This document shows positions 50,536 through 58,887 of a stretch of 59,567 bases of DNA, in pieces. The notes under the pieces were generated by a model. That model was given only the letters and a program-made list of their open reading frames with translations. It was not told the origin of the DNA and ran no database searches. The DNA is from CAZTAO01 sp964611645 (GTDB taxonomy: Bacteria; Armatimonadota; UBA5829), in assembly GCA_964611645.1 (NCBI GenBank), contig CAZTAO010000025.1, positions 1 to 59,567 of the forward strand. Reading direction: 5' to 3'. The position numbers and the translations under genes were made by a program. How positions within the stretch are numbered: the stretch's first letter is position 1; each line of letters opens with the position of its first letter.

Positions 50536-52071
50536 TTGCTTTCAAGAGTTAGCTCAAGCGCGCTTAATGGCATCGACTCTTTCCCGGTGGATGTCGAGAT
50601 CGATCTTGCCTCCGCTCTGCCCGCGTTTACCATAGTGGGCCTGCCGGATGCCGCAGTGCAGGAATCCAAGGAACGGGTCCGCGCGGCTATCAAGAACAGC
50701 GGGCTGGAGTTCCCCTCCCGACGCATCACAATCAACCTCGCTCCCGCAGATGTCCGCAAAGAAGGCCCCTCGTTCGACCTGCCGATAGCCCTGGGGATAC
50801 TGGCCGCCACCGGGCAGGTCGCTCCCGGGTTCATCGAAGACTGCGTGGTGGTGGGGGAACTGAGCCTGGATGGTTCGGTGAAGAGCGTGAGCGGTGTGCT
50901 GCCGATGGCCCTGGGCGCGCGTAACCGGGGAGTGAAGCGGCTCATAGTTCCATCACATAATGTAAAGGAAGCCGCGATTGTTGGCGAGATCGAAGTTTAC
51001 CCCGTGACCAACCTCATGGAGGTGGTCAACCTCGTCAACAACCCCGAATCTATGTACCCGGCTATCTTCGACCAGTCTGAGTTCGAGGCTCTGGAAACCC
51101 CTACATACGAGGTGGATTTCTCGGATGTGAAGGGGCAGGAGATGGCCAAGCGGGCGCTGGAGGTTGCTTCGGCGGGTGGACATAACCTGCTGATGATAGG
51201 CCCTCCCGGCAGCGGCAAGACCATGCTTGCAAGGCGGCTCCCGACCATATTGCCTCCTCTGAGCAAAGAGGAAGCGCTGGAGGTTACCAAGCTCTACAGC
51301 ATCTGCGGATTGCTTGGGCCCAACGAGGCGCTGGTGACCCGCAGGGCTTTCCGCTCGCCTCACCACACCATCTCCAACGCCGGTCTGTCGGGCGGCGGCA
51401 CCTACCCGAGGCCGGGGGAAGTGAGCCTGGCGCACCTGGGGGTGTTGTTCTTGGATGAGTTCCCGGAGTTCAAGAGGGAAGTTCTGGAGATTATGCGGCA
51501 GCCGCTGGAGGATGGCCAAGTGACCATCGCCCGCGCTCAGGCATCGCTCACATTCCCGGCCAACTTCATGCTGGTGGCGGCGATGAACCCCTGCCCGTGC
51601 GGGTTTTTCAACGATCACCTCAAGTCCTGCACCTGTTCTCCGAGCCTGATTCACAAGTACCAGCAGCGCATATCCGGGCCGCTGCTCGATAGAATAGACA
51701 TCCACCTCGAAGTCCCCCGGCTGAAGCAGGATGAGCTGATGAACAAGACCCCGGGCGAAGCTTCCCAGGCGATCCGCTTCCGCACCAAAACGGCCAGAGA
51801 CATCCAGCGCAACCGGTTCAAAGGCACCAAGATCCACTGCAACGCCCAGATGACCTCCAAACAGATCAAGCAATTCGTGAAGCTGGACGCGCCCGCCGAA
51901 GCAATGCTGCGGCAGGCGGTGGAGCAACTCAGGCTATCCGCCAGAGCCTTCGACCGAATCCTAAAACTCTCCCGCACCATAGCCGACCTCGACTCCGCCC
52001 AAGACATATCAGTAGCCCACCTGGGAGAAGCAGTCCAATACCGGAGCCTGGATCGGAAGTACTGGGGATAG
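50536..52071 (+). CDS. comM: YifB/ComM-family AAA+ ATPase (Mg chelatase-like)
   Basis: A 511-residue AAA+ protein. An N-terminal Lon-like/ChlI-like domain (VDVEIDLASALPAFTIVGLPDAAVQESKERVRAAIKNS, then INLAPADVRKEGPSFDLPIALG) precedes the AAA+ core with Walker A GPPGSGKTML and Walker B LGVLFLDEF. A zinc-knuckle-like CPCGFFNDHLKSCTC segment follows, then the C-terminal helical domain with the sensor 2 Arg. ComM-type proteins act as a bidirectional helicase for homologous recombination of taken-up DNA. TTG 50536 has GGGAGA upstream. A hairpin after the stop (52106-52129) could terminate it. Confidence 0.93.
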   Translation: MLSRVSSSALNGIDSFPVDVEIDLASALPAFTIVGLPDAAVQESKERVRAAIKNSGLEFPSRRITINLAPADVRKEGPSFDLPIALGILAATGQVAPGFIEDCVVVGELSLDGSVKSVSGVLPMALGARNRGVKRLIVPSHNVKEAAIVGEIEVYPVTNLMEVVNLVNNPESMYPAIFDQSEFEALETPTYEVDFSDVKGQEMAKRALEVASAGGHNLLMIGPPGSGKTMLARRLPTILPPLSKEEALEVTKLYSICGLLGPNEALVTRRAFRSPHHTISNAGLSGGGTYPRPGEVSLAHLGVLFLDEFPEFKREVLEIMRQPLEDGQVTIARAQASLTFPANFMLVAAMNPCPCGFFNDHLKSCTCSPSLIHKYQQRISGPLLDRIDIHLEVPRLKQDELMNKTPGEASQAIRFRTKTARDIQRNRFKGTKIHCNAQMTSKQIKQFVKLDAPAEAMLRQAVEQLRLSARAFDRILKLSRTIADLDSAQDISVAHLGEAVQYRSLDRKYWG

Positions 52072-52105
52072 CGCGAGCAGGCGGAGGGAGTGGACATCTG
52101 AGGGC

Positions 52106-52129
52106 AAACCCGTCGAATTCGACGGGTTT
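52106..52129. terminator. Perfect 24-bp palindrome after comM
   Basis: A perfect palindrome with the arms AAACCCGTCGAA and TTCGACGGGTTT. It is followed by TG GACAAC, so only a weak U-run; it may be a terminator for comM or another dispersed palindrome. Confidence 0.5.
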
Positions 52130-52158
52130 GGACAACAGCCAGAAGTCCGTAATGGGAA

Positions 52159-54531
52159 GTGAGAACGGCATTGCGCAGATCATTCATTCTACTGCTCACG
52201 CTGGCTGCGGCCGTTTGCGTTTGTGCCGCGGGCGTGGGCACGGCATCGGGTGACGTCGGCGCGGCGCAGATCGTCCCGAAGCCGTACCTGCACCCAAATT
52301 GGATGCCCAGAACCATACCTCCACCAGTTCCGGGCTATCGCATAGAAACCTGCATTCACAACTGCTGGGCGAAAGGCGTCGGGGACTTCCCGGGGCTGGA
52401 TTCCCGCGATCCGGAGACCGCCCTGAAAATGGCTAAGGAGATCGCGGACAATCTCATCGTCCAGTACAAGTATGTCGGGCCGGAGGTGGCTTACTTGTCC
52501 GGAGAGTCTGGGAAATGCTTTGCTCAGCACGTGCGGAAGAAGGGAGGGATTGTCCTCACCGAGGGGCACAACAACCCAGGCGTGGAGTTTCTCACCGAAA
52601 AGGGTGCGTTTGTGCTCAACCCAGAAGGCAAGAATCCCGCCCAAACCGGCGGCCTCGTTCACCATTCGGAGGATATGACCGCCCCGGTTGTCCTGGCGGA
52701 ACTCCGCAAACGGATTGAGGCTTCTGCAAAGGTGGGAGCGCAGGCGTGGCGGAGCGTGGACTATACCTGGCAGTGGTGGGGCGGTCCGATATGGGGCTAC
52801 TCTGAACCCGCCATCAGGCGATGGCGCGAAGACCTTACAGGGCAGGACGGTGACCTGGAGATAGTCGAGGGCCGCAAGCACAGGATAGCGCGGTTCTGGG
52901 AGTATTTCGCCTCCTACCACGGCTATCGAATGAAGCCGGAGAATGTCGGACTGGCTTCGTGGTACGACTACAACCCGCCCAGGCGCACGGACAAACCTAC
53001 CCCGCAAGACCTCAACTCCCGACGGCTGTTCAGCATGCTTTTTCACTATGAGTGGGTGAAGTACATCAACGAAGCGCATCGCGTGTCGGCCACAAAGTAT
53101 GGCTGTTTTGGCCAGCCGATATGCAACCCGGAGTGCCACGACAACGGGACCGACCTCTACTGGCTGCTGAAGTGCGCTTTCATCAGAGGCTTCAACGCGG
53201 AATGGTGGGGCAGCGCGGGAGTAGTAATCCCAAACTACTACAATTGCACCTATTACGGAAATACCGCCCAAACCAACCGGAAGGAGATCGTGCTGCACGG
53301 TGAGTCCGCAGCTGCAGGCAATGGCTTCTTCGAGGGCTCGCGACCGAACTACTGGGACAATATGGCGAACTACCTCATCACATACGCGCAGTCGGCGTCG
53401 GTCGATTTCAAGGCCAAGCACGACCAGTACTGGGGGGCTTCCTGGAGCAAGATGATCGATCCGAGGGAGAATGCGCATCAGGCGTACACCGCTTTTCGGT
53501 CGGCCTGGTGCGGGTTTCTCCGGTGCCGAAATGACAAAGCGCGCAAGCCCCGGACCGGTGTTCTTGCGATTGGGGTGCGGAGTGTGGCTTACAACGTGGA
53601 CCCGTTCGACATAAGCCGCTCGTCGCAACCTTTCAACCTCGCGCAAGACCTGATCTCCCTGAACTACCTGCACGACGGCGCGGCGTTCCCTATGGACGAC
53701 GCGTACAACCTCGACCGATACAATACCATCCTTCTGTCCCCGTTCGTGATGCCTCGGGGGTTTGCCGGAAAGGTTGGCGCGTGGGTGCGGTCGGGGAAAG
53801 GCCGGACGCTCATCACGCACAGTTTCGTGCCCACGAGGTTCAGCGCTCCATACGCCGAAGCGCCTCCTGATGGTCACGCGTACCTACAGCCTGGCGGCCA
53901 GGAGCGTCTCTTGGGGCTTGCTACGATAGGCGGCAGCGATATCCGTTCCGGGGTGGTGGAAGCGCACTGCCCCAAGTTCAAGGCCGCTCTGAGTGGTTTC
54001 ATAGGGCAGAGGATCGAGTTTGGCCGGGGGATATGCGAAAGCGCGGGCGGCAATGTGCTGGTCTCTATGGATAGCCATCCGCTGGTGACGGAGCGCGCGT
54101 TCGGCAAGGGGCGGGTCGTCTACATTCATTTCTATCCGTCGGACACCAGCCTCGGAACGCAGCGGTTTGAGGCCGCGGTTGTTGACGGGGTGATGCGCTA
54201 TGTCGGCCAGAAACCGATGACGCTCACACCGGAGGGCGTCTTTGCGCTGGTATTCGACCGGCCCGGCGGGCGGAAGGCTGTGGTCACCTACAACTCCGCT
54301 GCGCGCACCGATGTGCTCTACAGCGGCAAGACCCGCAGGGTTTTCCAGGCTCAGGACCCGGAGGCAAAGGGACAAGTGAAGGCCCTGGCAGGCGCGCCCA
54401 ACTCGCGAATCCTTCTCAGGGACATGATCACCGGCCACCGCGAAACCGCAAAGAGCGACTCCGCAGGCTACGTCACCATCCCCTATGACGGCTGGAACAT
54501 GCGGGGGGTATACGTGGAGCCTGCGAAGTGA
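52159..54531 (+). CDS. Secreted putative glycoside hydrolase (GH42-like) with C-terminal barrel-associated domain
   Basis: A 790-residue exported enzyme-like protein. A signal peptide (FILLLTLAAAVCVCAAGVG) leads to a TIM-barrel like part with clues to glycosidase chemistry (YLSGESGKCFAQHVR, VKYINEAHRVSATKYGCFGQP, ASWSKMIDPRENAHQAYTAF). Residues about 480-680 resemble the beta-galactosidase trimerisation fold (TILLSPFVMPRGFAGKVGAWVRSGKGRTLITH, GKGRVVYIHFYPSDTS). The end is a small beta domain. Catalytic acids are not assigned with confidence. GTG 52159 is the first start of the signal-bearing frame; TTG 52171 with a GTGAG site is an equally plausible start. Related in style to the gene at 8375-10414, but secreted. 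Downstream a gene for a secreted HExxH protein runs convergently. Confidence 0.7.
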   Translation: MRTALRRSFILLLTLAAAVCVCAAGVGTASGDVGAAQIVPKPYLHPNWMPRTIPPPVPGYRIETCIHNCWAKGVGDFPGLDSRDPETALKMAKEIADNLIVQYKYVGPEVAYLSGESGKCFAQHVRKKGGIVLTEGHNNPGVEFLTEKGAFVLNPEGKNPAQTGGLVHHSEDMTAPVVLAELRKRIEASAKVGAQAWRSVDYTWQWWGGPIWGYSEPAIRRWREDLTGQDGDLEIVEGRKHRIARFWEYFASYHGYRMKPENVGLASWYDYNPPRRTDKPTPQDLNSRRLFSMLFHYEWVKYINEAHRVSATKYGCFGQPICNPECHDNGTDLYWLLKCAFIRGFNAEWWGSAGVVIPNYYNCTYYGNTAQTNRKEIVLHGESAAAGNGFFEGSRPNYWDNMANYLITYAQSASVDFKAKHDQYWGASWSKMIDPRENAHQAYTAFRSAWCGFLRCRNDKARKPRTGVLAIGVRSVAYNVDPFDISRSSQPFNLAQDLISLNYLHDGAAFPMDDAYNLDRYNTILLSPFVMPRGFAGKVGAWVRSGKGRTLITHSFVPTRFSAPYAEAPPDGHAYLQPGGQERLLGLATIGGSDIRSGVVEAHCPKFKAALSGFIGQRIEFGRGICESAGGNVLVSMDSHPLVTERAFGKGRVVYIHFYPSDTSLGTQRFEAAVVDGVMRYVGQKPMTLTPEGVFALVFDRPGGRKAVVTYNSAARTDVLYSGKTRRVFQAQDPEAKGQVKALAGAPNSRILLRDMITGHRETAKSDSAGYVTIPYDGWNMRGVYVEPAK

Positions 54532-54683
54532 CGCGCGACGACCGGGTACATCCTCCGTTGCTTTGGATGCCGGCAGCCGTTGGCTGAAAGCAGCGCGCTT
54601 TTGTGCTGCGGAAGCCCGACTCGCAGAGCCGGCAAACCCTGCGGGGCTGAGGCCCCCGGCTCCGGCAGCAAGCAACTAGGCTC

Positions 54684-55589
54684 CTACCAATGCCTCGCGG
54701 CGGAGGTTGTCTTGCTCAACACAACTAACGGTTTCACGTTCGGACTGACTCGAGGCATAGACCAGCGATCGAGGGCGGGCCACATGCACTCGGCCTGCCT
54801 CTCAAAGTAAGACGCGTCACGCCACGTCTCGATGTAAGCGTCGCAGTAGGTACTCCTCCAGAATCCGTGCGACACATGGATTAGCTCGTGAAGCACTGTC
54901 TGACAGAATGTGGCCCATTCATCCGGACTGCCGTATCTGTAAGCCCAGGTTCCCGCTTCGGGACTTGTGCTGAATGTGACAACAGGAGCCATCTTCATTG
55001 TCTGAGGTTTGCACAACGCGACAGGTACAGCATTTGCGTAACTGGGATCAGCGAGCAATTTCCAAGTGACGTCAGCACAGTAGTCTTCGGCGTCTACGCA
55101 TTGCCAGAAGCCGCCATTGTCTACTCTATCTATTGCTGCAGCTAGCTGCGGCATACAGCCCTTGATACGCTGCAAGCACTTCCTCAGCGCGGGATCACGA
55201 CTAACGTCGGTCGTCTTGCGACCGCTGGGACCGACCTTTGTGGTTGGAGGACTGTCACAGTGGTCTATACCGTCATTCGCTGCGCCGACGCGGATGGACG
55301 TTCCAGTGCCAGGGCCATAGAGTCGCATACCTGCTTGATATGCAGTCTGGTTTGCGTCCTGAAATTGCGCACAGTATCCGAACAGCCCCAGATGCTGGGA
55401 AGGCTGAGCGGCCGATCCAGTGTTCGACGTCTCGTTCGCCCACGCGGCATACGTGTATTTATCCGAGACGGCACCGCCGTCTGCCGCCATAAACAACGGC
55501 GGCACCGCCAGCAGTATCAAGGCGACCAGATACATGCATTGGGGCCACGAACGCGTCAGCACTGCTAACATTTTCTCCACCATGGTCAT
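54684..55589 (-). CDS. Secreted or membrane-anchored HExxH metallopeptidase-like protein
   Basis: A 301-residue protein with an N-terminal hydrophobic segment (MYLVALILLAVPPLFM). The zinc motif is FCQTVLHELIHVSHGFW (HExxH), and ERQAECMWPALDRW further on could give a third acidic ligand. The protein has about a dozen cysteines, several in pairs (KCLQRIKGCMPQ, QCVDAEDYCAD), which suggests disulfides outside the cell. No named peptidase family is recognised. ATG 55589 follows GGAGGAAGAGAA, an ideal site. It has no obvious operon partner. Confidence 0.65.
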   Translation of the reverse strand: MTMVEKMLAVLTRSWPQCMYLVALILLAVPPLFMAADGGAVSDKYTYAAWANETSNTGSAAQPSQHLGLFGYCAQFQDANQTAYQAGMRLYGPGTGTSIRVGAANDGIDHCDSPPTTKVGPSGRKTTDVSRDPALRKCLQRIKGCMPQLAAAIDRVDNGGFWQCVDAEDYCADVTWKLLADPSYANAVPVALCKPQTMKMAPVVTFSTSPEAGTWAYRYGSPDEWATFCQTVLHELIHVSHGFWRSTYCDAYIETWRDASYFERQAECMWPALDRWSMPRVSPNVKPLVVLSKTTSAARHW

Positions 55590-55905
55590 TTCTCTTCCTC
55601 CTGCTGTCCCCAGACTCGCGGGGGTTCTGCGTTGTTCTGAAACAGATGCCATCTGCTGTTGCTTAGTCCCTCAGGAGTTCTTCTCGCTCCGTCGCTTACC
55701 ATTATGCCCTCGGCCAACACACAGGAACACGGGCAGGACTACCCATTCGTCGGGCCGTCACCCCATGTAGTGAGGGTAACTACTTACTGCGTCGAGTAGA
55801 GGACTTCGGATAGTACCCATAGTAGCGGGGGGCCGGTCTCCGGCATAGGGTATCCACGGACAGCGCTAGTCAGATCCAAGCCGTCACTCAAGCCCAAGCT
55901 GTCAT
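55590..55905. other. Gene-free interval
   Basis: About 316 bases with no credible gene, tRNA or strong promoter. Short open frames (for example across 55420-55770) are shadows of the neighbouring gene or lack ribosome sites. Nothing recognisable was seen. Confidence 0.55.
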
Positions 55906-56385
55906 TCACTCACAAAACCACGCCACATCCACAACCGCCACTTTCAGCATACACCCGGATTCGTAGTATGAGAGGACTGCGGTTTTGCCTGTGAAGGCTA
56001 TGCTGGTGTAGGAGTAGCTGCCTTTGGGGGTGTCTTCCAGGTTCTTTATGTGCTTCCAGGTTTGGCCTTCGTCTTGGGAGATGGCGCAGGTGAGGGGGTT
56101 GCGCTCGGTGGGGTGGTTGTTCCAGATCAGGAGGAGGTCTTTGGTGGATGGGATTCGGACGCAGGTAGCGTTGCAGCTTGGAGCGGGGAGGCCCATCGGT
56201 TCCGGTTTGGACCAGCTCTCGCCCTTGTCCGAGGAGTAGCAGCGGTAGATCTGCTTGAGGTCGGTTCGGATGAGCATCATCACCCGGCCATCCTTAAGCT
56301 CCACCAGCCCCGGCTCGTCCGCGCCGTAGCTGCAGCCATCGACCACCAACCTCTGGCCTTTGGCGATCCAGGTGCACGCTGCCGC
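55906..56385 (-). pseudogene. 5'-truncated BNR/sialidase-like gene
   Basis: The C-terminal 150-160 residues of a sialidase-like BNR-repeat protein: CSYGADEPGLVELKDGRVMMLIRTD, the Asp-box-like SSDKGESWSKPEP, VRIPSTKDLLLIWNN, SQDEGQTWKHIKN, and SYYESGCMLKVAVV. Family enzymes are about 350-400 residues and their N-terminal catalytic part is missing. The in-frame sequence continues upstream only to a TGA at 56386-56388, which lies at the edge of a genomic palindromic repeat (56384-56414). Truncated at that repeat, probably non-functional. Confidence 0.7.
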
Positions 56386-56414
56386 TCACCCCAACCTCTC
56401 CTGCGAGGGGATGG
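56384..56414. repeat. Copy of the metG-downstream repeat type, at the pseudogene edge
   Basis: CTCACCCCAACCTCTCC is the reverse complement of GGAGAGGTTGGGGTGAG, a near match to GGAGAGGGCTGGGGTGAG found after metG (18733-18750). It marks the end of the sialidase remnant. Confidence 0.6.
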
Positions 56415-56420
56415 AGTTCA

Positions 56421-57314
56421 TCAGCAATGCGTCGCAAACCACGCCAGGGAGAGTTCAAAGAAGTCGGAGGCGCGGACGTGGTCACGGTTGGGGTAGCCTA
56501 CCATCGCCTTGACGCAGTGCAGGGCGTCGAAGAGCGGCTTGATAGTCGATTCCGGGCAGTGTATGTCCGTTTCGCCGTAGCTGATGATTGTCGGAACCTC
56601 CACCATCGAAGCCAGGGAGACAGTGTCGAAATAGGACAGGGTTTTCAACGCGGTTTCGAGCTGGTCGGGGTGGGCGGCGAGATAGTTGGCAAGGTCTGAA
56701 TATGGGTAGGTGTGGGCTTCCTCTATTGCACGAGGGATGCTCGACATAAAGGGGACTTCCGCCGATACCCCGCGAACCCCTTTGCCGATTGCCGCCGCAG
56801 CCACTGCCATGGCCCCACCGCACGACGCCCCACAGGCATACACCTGGTCCGGATCGACCTCTGGCAACGACCGCACGAAATCCACAGCCTGCACCGCATC
56901 GCAGTACATCCCACGGAATGCGTATTCTTTTGGGGATGTGATTCCGTAGGTTAACTGGCTGGGCACGGCTTCGTTGTAGGAAAGGTCGCTCAACTGGCTG
57001 CCGCGAGGGGAAAGTGCGAATGCGACATACCCTCGGCGGGCGATGTCCGAGCGGTCCCAGACGTTCACACCATATCCCGGATAGTACACGATGGCTGGCA
57101 CTTTTGCGCGGGATGTGACCGGCTTATACAACCATCCGCCAACCCGCCATCCGCCCAGGCCCTGCCAACTGACATCATAACGGAAGTCCATGACCCCCGC
57201 GCAGTGGTAGTCGCTGTCGGTGATCTGAGCATCGAGTGGAGTCGAGCGGATCTCATCAACGGTATTCTGCCAGAACAGGGCAAGGTCGGCGGGAGCGGAA
57301 CTGCTGCAGGTCAT
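56421..57314 (-). CDS. Acetylxylan-esterase-like alpha/beta hydrolase (AXE1/Cah type)
   Basis: A 297-residue cytoplasmic or unexported hydrolase. The AXE1/cephalosporin C deacetylase family shows in KVPAIVYYPGYGVNV, the FALSPRGSQLSD segment, YRGMYCDAVQAVDFVRSLPEVDPDQVY (here FRGMYCD), the nucleophile elbow CGASCGGAMAV (Ser173-type in GxSxG), SYGETDIHCPES with the acid Asp, and NRDHVR with the His. It probably removes acetyl groups from xylo-oligosaccharides or other acetylated sugars. ATG 57314 has GGAGA 7 bases upstream. It is transcribed toward the sialidase remnant. Confidence 0.85.
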   Translation of the reverse strand: MTCSSSAPADLALFWQNTVDEIRSTPLDAQITDSDYHCAGVMDFRYDVSWQGLGGWRVGGWLYKPVTSRAKVPAIVYYPGYGVNVWDRSDIARRGYVAFALSPRGSQLSDLSYNEAVPSQLTYGITSPKEYAFRGMYCDAVQAVDFVRSLPEVDPDQVYACGASCGGAMAVAAAAIGKGVRGVSAEVPFMSSIPRAIEEAHTYPYSDLANYLAAHPDQLETALKTLSYFDTVSLASMVEVPTIISYGETDIHCPESTIKPLFDALHCVKAMVGYPNRDHVRASDFFELSLAWFATHC

Positions 57315-57371
57315 TTTGAAGTCTCCGGGAAGTGAATATTACTCTCGGAAGTCTAGCATGCGGGAGAAGTG

Positions 57372-57401
57372 TTGTCAAAGAGGCAGAGGTCGTGGTAGAA
57401 T
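57372..57401 (+). promoter_or_regulatory. tRNA-Ser promoter
   Basis: TTGTCA (57372-57377) and TAGAAT (57396-57401) are 18 bases apart, ending 11 bases before the tRNA. Confidence 0.6.
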
Positions 57402-57412
57402 TGTTGAGCTGT

Positions 57413-57505
57413 GGAGAGGTGGCTGAGTGGTCGAAAGCGGCCGCCTGCTAAGCGATTATGCGTTTATAAGACGCATCCCGGGTTCGAATCCCGGCCTCTC
57501 CGCCA
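57413..57505 (+). tRNA. tRNA-Ser (anticodon GCT)
   Basis: A complete class II tRNA. The acceptor stem pairs GGAGAGG (57413-57419) with CCTCTCC (57495-57501), then discriminator G and an encoded CCA (57503-57505). The anticodon loop is CTGCTAA with GCT at positions 34-36, so it reads AGC/AGU. A long variable arm (ATGCG, loop, CGCAT) and the TTCGAAT T-loop identify it as tRNA-Ser. The anticodon stem has one mismatch. It is the likely attachment site of the island to its right. Confidence 0.92.
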
Positions 57506-57515
57506 CGTTTTAGCC

Positions 57516-58070
57516 TCAGATTTCTTCACTTTCCTCCTGTTGTGACACATTTGTGACACATGGCCCGAAGAAAGCACTCTCAACAACCTCGGCTGCTTTA
57601 TCCAAACTCGTCTGCAGAACGTGGGCATATATGTTCATTGTCGTGCTCATGCTGGAGTGTCCAAGGAGTTGTTGAACAGCTTTTCCCGGCACGCCGCGAT
57701 TGATCAGTTCAGTAGCGTAAGTGTGACGCAGTTCGTGCATCGTGATTGTTACGCCGGCCCTCTTCTTCATTCTCGTCCAACAGTGACCAAGATAGTTGGG
57801 CTTCAGCATTGTGCCGCTTGTATTGACGCAGACCCATTTGGCTTTGGATACCGCTTGCTCCCTCTGCAGCAGTTCGACAAGAGACGGAGGCATCGGTATG
57901 ACACGTGCCTTTCCGGTCTTGGGATCCTTAGGCTGAGCATCAGTACCTATCTGTTCGATCGATCTGCGTATGGCTACAGTGCTGTGCTCGAAATCTATGT
58001 CTTCCCACTGCAGCCCGCACAACTCACCTCGCCTGATTCCGGTTCCCAGATATATCTCAAAGGGTACCCT
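57516..58070 (-). pseudogene. Truncated tyrosine recombinase/phage integrase
   Basis: Begins 11 bases after the tRNA. It is the catalytic domain of a tyrosine recombinase: YLGTGIRRGELCGLQW with the first catalytic Arg, HELRHTYATELINRG (H-x-x-R), LLGHSSMSTTMNIYAHV with the second His and the nucleophile Tyr. The N-terminal SAM-like DNA-binding domain and the start are absent: the frame is closed by a TGA at 58071-58073, and the sequence there runs into the remnant of another gene. A TTG at 58022 could start a fragment. The element is thus unable to make full-length integrase and is a relic of island integration at the tRNA. Confidence 0.75.
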
Positions 58071-58724
58071 TCACGTTCCGCTGGTTTTCCAGCTTAAGGT
58101 CATCACTGAGCTGCTCGTAGGTCTGCTTGGCGACTTCCGTATCCCATGATGTAGACCCGCCCTGATATATCCGATGCACCCCAGCGGCCAGAGTCTCAAG
58201 CAGTTCGTCCTTAAGTACCGGCTCCTGCACTAGCGCCAGGAACTCCACTGCGTTGACGTGGATGCTAAGTTGCGATTCTGACGGCAGGCACGAGCGTTCG
58301 TAGTAGGTCTTCCCGGCAAGCAGGCTGCTCGCTATGATCGACTCCATCGACCTCACGCCATGCTTGTATTCCGATGCCGTCAGGAATGCGTGGAGAACGC
58401 CGGGGTCGATGTTGAGCTTCTTGCCCGAGAACAGGTCCGGCGCGGTCCGCTTGAGCAGGCCCTGAAGCAAGATCGCCCTCCCGGTCGAATCATTCCTGTG
58501 GGCATCGGTATGCGGTGGACCTGGTGTGCTTTGTCGAGGCCATCCGCCACCTCTCTGATAAGATTCCCCAGCAGTGCAGCGCCTCCTGCCTGAACGCAGG
58601 ACCGCGCACTATCCTCCGCGTTCCAAGCCTGCCCACCGGCCTTTCCCTTGCGAATATGCGCTATGTTCCAATCGGCCGTTACATCACCGGTGACAACTAT
58701 GGTCTTCCCGCTACCTGTAGCCAA
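58057..58724 (-). pseudogene. Deleted and frameshifted RyR-domain ATPase-like gene
   Basis: Two pieces in different frames. The N-terminal one (58724 down to about 58545) starts with KTIVVTGDVTADWN and IREVADGL, matching the start of RyR-domain proteins (VVTGDVTxDWN). The C-terminal one (58470 to 58057) has LLQGLLKRTAPDLFSGKKLNID, KHGVRSMESIIASSLL, CLPSESQLSIHVNAVEFLALV and LSDDLKLENQRN, matching the conserved end. The middle is missing and the frame changes between the pieces. A TTG start with GGAGG upstream (58724) would once have started it. A remnant of a gene in the island, possibly a defence gene. Confidence 0.65.
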
Positions 58725-58809
58725 TACTCCATACCTCCACCTTGTATAATGTCAACTCTGAGTAGTTCGATTTGTTTATAGGAAACACCTGCTTTCAGTA
58801 TCTAGTGTC

Positions 58810-58887
58810 TCACTTCAGCCACCCGCTGTTATCGCAGACAAACGGGTTGAGCTTGAGCGGCTTGCCGCAGGCGAGGAGTGGGCACCC
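58810..58887 (-). repeat. Second copy of the zinc-ribbon tail of the WD40 gene
   Basis: Just after the stop of the WD40 gene, in the same frame, the sequence reads ACGKPLKLNPFVCDNSGWLK then stop. The DNA at 58835-58866 is identical over 32 bases to 59084-59115 inside that gene. It looks like the end of a second, related gene fused by a recombination or deletion. Confidence 0.7.
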
